Shown piece by piece: positions 58,474 through 64,000 of a stretch of DNA of 64,000 bases (position 1 is the first letter of the stretch; each line of letters starts with the position of its first letter). The notes beneath the pieces are model-generated. The model saw only the letters and a program-made list of their open reading frames with translations. It did not search any database and was not told where the DNA came from. The stretch is from Nocardia sp. NBC_01329 (lineage in GTDB: Bacteria > Actinomycetota > Actinomycetes > Mycobacteriales > Mycobacteriaceae), in the NCBI RefSeq assembly GCF_035956715.1, contig NZ_CP108381.1, positions 372,001-436,000 of the forward strand, given 5' to 3'. The position numbers and the translations under genes are program-made.

Positions 58474-61002
58474 GTGGCCGCCCATCCCATGCGCAGGGTT
58501 GCCCTGCGCAATCTCGCCGCGCACAAGGTGCGGCTGGTACTGACTCTGCTCTCGGTGGTACTCGGGACGGCGTTCATCGCTGGCTCGTTCGTTTTCACCG
58601 ATACGTTGCAGCGCACCTTCGACGGGATCTTCGCCGGCGAGGCCAAGGGTGTCGATGTGCGAATCAGCCCGGAGGAGCGGCAGTCCGCGGGTATTCCCCA
58701 GGACGTGGTCGACCGGGTGGCCGGTATGGACGGGGTCCGCACGGTGGCCCCGGGTATCGAAGGCGCGGTGGTGCTGCTCGATCCGGCCGGGAAGAAGGCG
58801 GTGCAGACCGGCGGCGCCCCCAGTTGGGGGCAGGCCTATATCCCGCCGCAGCAGGCAGTCGCCGAACCCGATCCGTTCGTGGCGGGCGCGCCTCCGGCCG
58901 GACCAGGGCAGATAGCGCTGAATACCGGCGCCGCCGAACGGGCCGGCCTGAAAGTCGGGGACCACACCAAGGTGCTCGTGCCCTCCTTCGGCGGGCCCAT
59001 CGATGTAACACTCACCGGCACCTACGCCCCACCCTCGGATACCGGTGGCTTCATCGGGTTGCAGTTCACCGAGGCCCAGGCCCGGGAACTGTTCACCGAC
59101 GGTGAGCATATCGCCTACCTCGATATCGCGGCCGAAGGCATTGCGGGCGATACTCTGCGCGACCGGCTGTCCATGCTGTACCCGGACTACAAGGTGCAGA
59201 ACGGCGATCAGGTGCGCGCCGATATGAGGGCCCAGATCTCCGAGGCGCTGAACTTCCTGAACTACTTCCTGCTGGCCTTCGGCGCCATCGCGCTGATCGT
59301 CGGCACCTTCATCATCTACAACACGTTCTCGATGCTGGTGGCGCAGCGGCTGCGCGAACTGGCGTTGCTGCGGGCCGTCGGCGCGAGCCGCAGTCAGGTC
59401 GGCCGGTCGGTGGTCGGTGAAGCCCTGGTCGTGGGAGTGCTCGGCAGTCTGCTCGGACTGCTGGCCGGTATCGCGCTCGCCTACGGCCTGGCCGGTCTGC
59501 TGAATGCCTTCGATCTCGGGTTACCGACCGGCCGGATGGCCGTCCTGCCTCGGACCGTGGCGGTAGCTTTCGTGGTCGGTCTGCTGGTGACGGTGGTGAG
59601 CGCGTACGCACCGGCCCGCCGAGCCTCCCGGATCCCGCCGGTTCAGGCCATGCGGGAAGAATTCGCCTCCGCCGGTGACTCGCTACGCGCCCGCACGGTG
59701 ACCGGTGCGGTGCTGGGGGTGGTGGGCATCGTGCTGGTGGTGCTGGGTGCCCGTCACACCGGTGGCGGTGCGGCCGCGGTGGTCGGCGTCGGTGCGCTCG
59801 GGCTGATCCTGGCCGTATTGTTCGCCTCGCCCGCCCTGTCGCGTCCGGTGCTGGCCGGGCTGGGCTGGCTGATCCGGCCCTTCGGGTCGATCGGGCGGAT
59901 GGCGCGCAACAACGCCATCCGCAACCCGCGCCGCACCGCCGCCACGGCCTTCGCACTGACCCTGGGACTGATGCTGGTCACCGCCATCGGAATGCTGGGC
60001 GAATCCGCGAAGGTCAGTATCTCCCGCCTGGTGGACCAGGGCATCGAAGCCGACTACGTCCTCACCGGACCGCAGCTGATGGGTGTGCCGACCGGTGCCG
60101 CCGACGCGGTGCGGGCGAAGGTACCCGAAGCGGCGCATGCCGTGGGATTGCGTGCGGTGGCGTTGAAGATCGATGACGACGACGAGTTCGGCACCTCACC
60201 CGACGGCGCCCTGGATCAGGTCGTGAACCTGGACATGCTCAGCGGTTCGGCGACACTGGGGGATTCGGAGATCCTGATGGGTGCGGATGAAGCCACCGAA
60301 CACGGTGTCACCGCCGGCGACCGGCTGGCGGTGAAAACCCTCGACGGTACCGAGATTCCGCTGACCGTCTCCGGGGTGTACGCGGACTCGCAGGTGCTGG
60401 GCCCGCTGATCGTGCCGCCCACGGTCTACGAGCGGGCGGTACCGGTCGCCATGCGAGTCGACGCCGCGGTGCTGATCAAGGCCCGGCCCGGCACCGACCT
60501 CGCGTCCATGCGCACCGATCTGGAGCGTGCCACCGAGGAATTCGTGATCGTGCAAGTCCAGGATCGCGAGGAATTCAAGGGCGAGAACGCGAAGCAGATC
60601 AATAATCTGCTGGCCATCCTGTACGGGCTGCTCGCGCTGGCCGTGGTGATCGCGGTACTCGGTATCGTCAACACGCTGGCGTTGTCGGTGGTGGAGCGGC
60701 GCCGAGAGATCGGCATGCTGCGCGCGGTGGGCACCCAGCGTGCGCAGGTACGTCGCACGATCTACCTGGAATCGATGCTGATCGCGGTGTTCGGCGCGCT
60801 GGTCGGCGCGGTCCTGGGCCTGGTCCTGGGCGTCGGGTTCCTGCGCACCCTGCGTGATCTCGGGTTGGACCAGATCGCGGTGCCGTGGGATCAACTGGTG
60901 TACATGCTGGTCGGCTCGGCCGTCGTGGGTGTCCTGGCCGCGCTCTGGCCGGCGATCCGAGCCGCTCGCACCCCACCGCTGGCCGCGATCGCCGATCTGT
61001 GA
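58474..61002 (+). CDS. FtsX-like ABC transporter permease
   Basis: The product is 842 residues. It is a duplicated permease: an N-terminal helix (RLVLTLLSVVLGTAFIAGSF), a periplasmic-type loop (about 50-260), three helices (NYFLLAFGAIALIVGTF, SVVGEALVVGVLGSLLGLLAGIALAYG, VAVAFVVGLLVTVVSAYAPARRA), a second similar unit with another large loop, and three final helices ending in a Walker-coupled ARTPPLAAI. The start at GTG 58474 follows GGAGGTGG; GTG 58420 is an alternative. A perfect 19-bp hairpin starts just after its stop. The substrate is unknown. Confidence 0.9.
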   Translation: MAAHPMRRVALRNLAAHKVRLVLTLLSVVLGTAFIAGSFVFTDTLQRTFDGIFAGEAKGVDVRISPEERQSAGIPQDVVDRVAGMDGVRTVAPGIEGAVVLLDPAGKKAVQTGGAPSWGQAYIPPQQAVAEPDPFVAGAPPAGPGQIALNTGAAERAGLKVGDHTKVLVPSFGGPIDVTLTGTYAPPSDTGGFIGLQFTEAQARELFTDGEHIAYLDIAAEGIAGDTLRDRLSMLYPDYKVQNGDQVRADMRAQISEALNFLNYFLLAFGAIALIVGTFIIYNTFSMLVAQRLRELALLRAVGASRSQVGRSVVGEALVVGVLGSLLGLLAGIALAYGLAGLLNAFDLGLPTGRMAVLPRTVAVAFVVGLLVTVVSAYAPARRASRIPPVQAMREEFASAGDSLRARTVTGAVLGVVGIVLVVLGARHTGGGAAAVVGVGALGLILAVLFASPALSRPVLAGLGWLIRPFGSIGRMARNNAIRNPRRTAATAFALTLGLMLVTAIGMLGESAKVSISRLVDQGIEADYVLTGPQLMGVPTGAADAVRAKVPEAAHAVGLRAVALKIDDDDEFGTSPDGALDQVVNLDMLSGSATLGDSEILMGADEATEHGVTAGDRLAVKTLDGTEIPLTVSGVYADSQVLGPLIVPPTVYERAVPVAMRVDAAVLIKARPGTDLASMRTDLERATEEFVIVQVQDREEFKGENAKQINNLLAILYGLLALAVVIAVLGIVNTLALSVVERRREIGMLRAVGTQRAQVRRTIYLESMLIAVFGALVGAVLGLVLGVGFLRTLRDLGLDQIAVPWDQLVYMLVGSAVVGVLAALWPAIRAARTPPLAAIADL

Positions 61003-61050
61003 CGCCGATTCCGTGGTCCGGTCCGTGCGGGCCGGACCACGGAATCGGCG
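61003..61050. terminator. Perfect 19-bp bidirectional terminator
   Basis: Arms CGCCGATTCCGTGGTCCGG (61003-61021) and its complement (61032-61050) enclose a 10-base loop. The stem begins right after the permease stop and lies 14 bases from the VWA gene's stop on the other strand. Confidence 0.8.
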
Positions 61051-61063
61051 AATTCGCCCCGGG

Positions 61064-62236
61064 TCAGCGGTTCTCGTCGCCCCAGTGCATGAGATCGCCC
61101 CGGTTCAGTGCCTGGGCCAGCAGGTCCGGGAACCGGTCGGGGGTGCACGCGAACGCCGGAACACCCAGCGCCGCCAGAGCCGCCGCGTTCTCGCGGTCAT
61201 AGGAGGGCGCGCCGTCGTCGGAGAGCGCCAGTAGTACCACCACCTGCACGCCGGACTCCTTCATGGCGTGTACGCGGCGCAGCATTTCCTCCCGGACTCC
61301 GCCCTCGTAGAGATCGGAGATGAGGAAGAACAGGCTGTCGGCGGGGCGGGTGATCAGCGTTTGGCAGTAGGCGATGGCACGGTTGATATAGGTGCCGCCG
61401 CCCAGCTGGGTGCCGAACAACACATCGACGGGGTCGGCCAGTTTCTCGGTGAGGTCCACGACCTCGGTGTCGAAGACCACCAGCGAGGTACGCAGCGACC
61501 GCATCGACGCCAGGACCGCGCCGAAGACCGAGGAGTAGACGACGCTGGAGGCCATCGAACCGGATTGGTCGATCGCGAGGATCACGTCGCGATGCACCGT
61601 CTGGGCACGCCTGCCGTAACCCACCAGTCGCTCGGCGATGATGGTGCGCTGCTCCGGCAGATAGTTCGCGAGGTTCTTGCGGATGGTTCGGTCGAAATCG
61701 ATATCGCGCGGTTTGGGCCGCGAGGTTCGAGCCGAGCGGTTGAGTGCCCCGCTCACCGCGGCCGCCGTCTTGGTCGCGATCCGTCGTTCTATCTCTTCGA
61801 CGACCTTCGACACCACCATCCGGGCGGTCGCCTTGGTGGTCTCCGGGATCACCCGATTCAGGCTGAGCAGCGTGCCGACCAGATGCACATCGGGTTCGAC
61901 CGCCTCCATCAGTTCGGGTTCCAGCAGCAATTGGGTGAGGTTCAGCCGCTCCACCGCATCGCGTTGGACGACCTCGACCACGGTCGACGGGAAATAGGTG
62001 CGGATATCACCGAGCCAGCGGGCCACCCGCGGGGCCGAACCACCGAGACCACCGGCCCGGTCCCCACGTGAACCACCCGCGCCGGTGTCGTAGACCGCGC
62101 CGAGGGCCTTGTCGATGGCTTTGTCGTCGGCGGTACCGAGGCCGCCGAGAGCCGGTTCGGCGGCCGAACCGAGGACGAGACGCCAACGGCGCAACCGCGC
62201 TTCCTCGGTGATCCCTTGCGGTGTAGTCATGTTCAT
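61064..62236 (-). CDS. VWA-domain protein (MoxR-associated type)
   Basis: The product is 390 residues. The C-terminal von Willebrand A domain has an intact MIDAS motif (DQSGSMASS, with FDTEVV and GGGTYINRAI), while the N-terminal 200 residues are helical, including AARGLRRWRLVLGSAAEP-like and TKATARMVVSKVVEEIERR segments. Such proteins act with AAA+ MoxR ATPases as metal-dependent scaffolds or chaperones. ATG 62236 overlaps the stop of the DUF5682 gene by four bases, so the two are one operon. The MoxR-type gene would be expected beyond the right edge. Confidence 0.85.
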   Translation of the reverse strand: MNMTTPQGITEEARLRRWRLVLGSAAEPALGGLGTADDKAIDKALGAVYDTGAGGSRGDRAGGLGGSAPRVARWLGDIRTYFPSTVVEVVQRDAVERLNLTQLLLEPELMEAVEPDVHLVGTLLSLNRVIPETTKATARMVVSKVVEEIERRIATKTAAAVSGALNRSARTSRPKPRDIDFDRTIRKNLANYLPEQRTIIAERLVGYGRRAQTVHRDVILAIDQSGSMASSVVYSSVFGAVLASMRSLRTSLVVFDTEVVDLTEKLADPVDVLFGTQLGGGTYINRAIAYCQTLITRPADSLFFLISDLYEGGVREEMLRRVHAMKESGVQVVVLLALSDDGAPSYDRENAAALAALGVPAFACTPDRFPDLLAQALNRGDLMHWGDENR

Positions 62237-64000
62237 GCGGGCACCCCCAGGATGTCGGCGACGGTCCGCAGGGCGAGCAGGCCGCGCTCGGGGTCGGTAG
62301 CGGTAGTGGCGGCGGTCGTGGCCGGGCGTCCGTCGCGCACCGCCGCGCCGATCGCGCGACGTTCCCCGGATTCGAACGCACCGAAAGTGCGGCGCAACAG
62401 CGGGACGACTTCGACGAACTGTTCCTCGGCCAACCCGGCGAGCCAATCGTCGATGAGTCGCAGCAGGGCCCGGTCGTGGACCAGCACCAGTCCGCGGCCA
62501 CCGACGAAACCGTCGACCCATGCCGCCTTCGCGGCCGCGGTATTGCCGACCGACAGCGCCGCCGACAGTCGCCGGGCCGCCTCGTCGGTATCGAACCGGT
62601 CGGCGTCGCAGAGCAGGCGCACCGTCCGGCCCACCAGCAGACCGTGCACATCGGGCCGGTCGGCCAGCCGAGCCAGTACCGCCAGCCACTGTCGGGTGGA
62701 TTCGGCGTGGTCACGGGTGCGAATCGCGGTGGTGGCGGTATCGAGCTGATCGCGCAACGCCGCCGCGGTGTCATCACCGAGCCCGGTGACCGCGGCGGGT
62801 AGGCCGGCGCAGATCCGGATCAGCATGCTGTCCGCGACGTGGGTCAGAGCGGAGGTGTCGGTGCCCCGGACATCCCCATAGCGCAGTGTGCGGAGCACTC
62901 CCGGCAGCGCCGCCAGCAGATGGGTCATATCGTGGTCCACCGCCGCCGCCGAACCGAGGCGGCCGATCAGTCCGTCGAGAGCACCCGGCAGTTCGGCGAG
63001 CAACGCGAATTCCAGTGCCTCGGTGAGTTCGGTGACCCCGCTGCCGGGCCGTGCGGCCGTATCGAGGATCTTTGCCTCGGCCGCCACCCGCACGGTGGTG
63101 CCCCATCGGGACGCCTCGATCACCCGGACCGCGAATTCCGGTTCCCAGCGCAGTTCCCAGGTCTCCCGGAAAGTGCCCGTCGACCGCACTGTGCCGGCGC
63201 TGGGGACGCCCCAGTGCACGCCCAGGAGCCGGAGCCGGTGCAGCAGCCGGGATCTGGCGATATCGCGCTCTTTGCGCAGGTCCAGGTCCAGAGTCCGGAT
63301 CAGCGTCTCCTGCTTCAGCCGCAGGGTCCGTGCCTCGGCTCGGAGATCGGCTTCCAGCGGTACGGTCGGCGCCTCGGACGGTACGGCGCCGAGTGCCTCG
63401 CCGACGACCAGCTCCATACCGACCGAGCGCAGCACGGTCTCGTCGCCCTCGCACAGCACGGCCCGCGTCGCCTCGGTGACCTCGGACAGTCCGGCCAGTG
63501 GCCGGCCCCGTAGGGCGGCCAGGGTTTCGGCCAGCCGTACGGCCTCGATGATGTGGGCGCTCGACACCGGCAGGTCGTGGCCCCGCAGGACGCCGGCGAC
63601 CTTGGTGAGCCAGGAGGCGATGGGCCGCTCGGTCTCGGTGAACAGATGGTGATACCACCCCGGCGAGGTGACTCCCGCGCCGTAACCGGATGCCGCGGCG
63701 AGCCGGGAATGCGTCCACGGCACCCAGGTCAGGGTGGACTTGACCTTCGGGAGACCTTTCAGCAGGCGGATATCCGCAGCGGCCGGGCCGAGCGGCTCCT
63801 GGAGGGCGGGAGCATGCCACGCGCCGCAGACGACGGCGATCCGGCGGGCGCCGTCCTTGCGTGCCTTGCGCAGTACCTGTCGCATATGGGCTTCCCGGAT
63901 CAGCGTGTGCCGATCGAGCACCAGCGGTTCGGGTTCCGGTGGCGCCGGTTCGGTAGCGCCGCCTTCGTCGACCGAGGTGGCCGGGAAACCGCCGGACGGA
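62233..64000 (-). CDS. DUF5682 family protein (partial at right edge)
   Basis: The frame is open from the stop at 62233 to the edge of the window, giving 588 residues of the C-terminal part, with no start seen. Segments such as RRIAVVCGAWHAPAL, PWTHSRLAAASGYGAGVTSPGWYHHLF and LHRLRLLGVHWGVPSAGTVRSTGTFRETWELRWEPEFAVRVI match what I know of DUF5682 proteins. Their biochemistry is undefined. They occur next to MoxR-type ATPases and VWA proteins. The 4-base overlap with the VWA gene fits that set. An in-frame GTG at 63921 is internal and not the true start, since the conserved frame continues upstream. Confidence 0.82.
   Translation of the reverse strand, partial: PSGGFPATSVDEGGATEPAPPEPEPLVLDRHTLIREAHMRQVLRKARKDGARRIAVVCGAWHAPALQEPLGPAAADIRLLKGLPKVKSTLTWVPWTHSRLAAASGYGAGVTSPGWYHHLFTETERPIASWLTKVAGVLRGHDLPVSSAHIIEAVRLAETLAALRGRPLAGLSEVTEATRAVLCEGDETVLRSVGMELVVGEALGAVPSEAPTVPLEADLRAEARTLRLKQETLIRTLDLDLRKERDIARSRLLHRLRLLGVHWGVPSAGTVRSTGTFRETWELRWEPEFAVRVIEASRWGTTVRVAAEAKILDTAARPGSGVTELTEALEFALLAELPGALDGLIGRLGSAAAVDHDMTHLLAALPGVLRTLRYGDVRGTDTSALTHVADSMLIRICAGLPAAVTGLGDDTAAALRDQLDTATTAIRTRDHAESTRQWLAVLARLADRPDVHGLLVGRTVRLLCDADRFDTDEAARRLSAALSVGNTAAAKAAWVDGFVGGRGLVLVHDRALLRLIDDWLAGLAEEQFVEVVPLLRRTFGAFESGERRAIGAAVRDGRPATTAATTATDPERGLLALRTVADILGVPA

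Overview
The window is high-GC actinobacterial DNA, most likely from Nocardia or a close mycolic-acid-containing relative. The evidence is a fused multifunctional 2-oxoglutarate enzyme (Kgd), mycothiol-linked formaldehyde detoxification, an Mce-family protein, an EspG/WXG-type ESX module, F420/deazaflavin-type oxidoreductases, a WS/DGAT-like acyltransferase, heteromeric-type acyl-CoA dehydrogenases and a KstR-type operator. I see no tRNA, rRNA, insertion sequence, integrase, prophage or CRISPR array. The window reads as ordinary chromosome.

Layout. 1-6 kb: a membrane protein cut by the left edge and a divergent TetR regulator, an LLM-type F420 oxidoreductase, a secreted lipase, a SnoaL/NTF2-like protein and a WS/DGAT-like acyltransferase. 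6-16.4 kb: kgd, a fused two-half ABC exporter, and a small operon (EcsC-like protein, degenerate ABC ATPase, ABC-2 permease). 16.5-22.8 kb: glutathionyl-hydroquinone reductase-like GST, enoyl-CoA hydratase-like protein, truncated adenylate-forming enzyme, PtpB-like phosphatase, a TetR ligand-binding domain without a visible HTH, and an alanine-racemase-fold amino acid deaminase/aldolase. 22.9-29.8 kb: a RecB/helicase fusion that has lost its catalytic motifs, a DEAD-box RNA helicase, a nitrilase-family hydrolase and a phosphoribosyltransferase. 29.9-37.8 kb: a pair of acyl-CoA dehydrogenases, a secreted Pro/Ala-rich protein, a monoacylglycerol-lipase-like hydrolase, a three-gene ESX substrate/chaperone module and a Pro-rich lipoprotein. 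38-40 kb: a previously easy-to-miss 32-codon gene with its own promoter and terminator, then mscR and its metallo-hydrolase partner.

40-51.5 kb is a coherent catabolic block. One operon runs leftward (aldehyde dehydrogenase, SDR, beta-hydroxyacid dehydrogenase, FAD-dependent dehydrogenase, TetR, perhaps a Ddn-like protein). One runs rightward (P450, SDR, CYP125-like P450, glutathione peroxidase), followed by an orphan MceA-like gene. The divergent promoter carries a KstR-type inverted repeat, and a second palindromic motif (TGTCYGGACA-like) recurs there and at the mce promoter. Together this suggests coordinated sterol- or lipid-type side-chain oxidation and uptake.

52-64 kb: an alkylsulfatase-like dioxygenase, endonuclease IV, two tandem paralogous Ser/Thr kinases (one soluble, one membrane-anchored), a MacB/LolCDE-type ABC transporter, and a VWA protein plus a DUF5682 protein that runs off the right edge. 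Intergenic regions hold many perfect GC-rich hairpins, mostly without U-tracts, and a 25-36 bp repeat family at two separate gene 3' ends.
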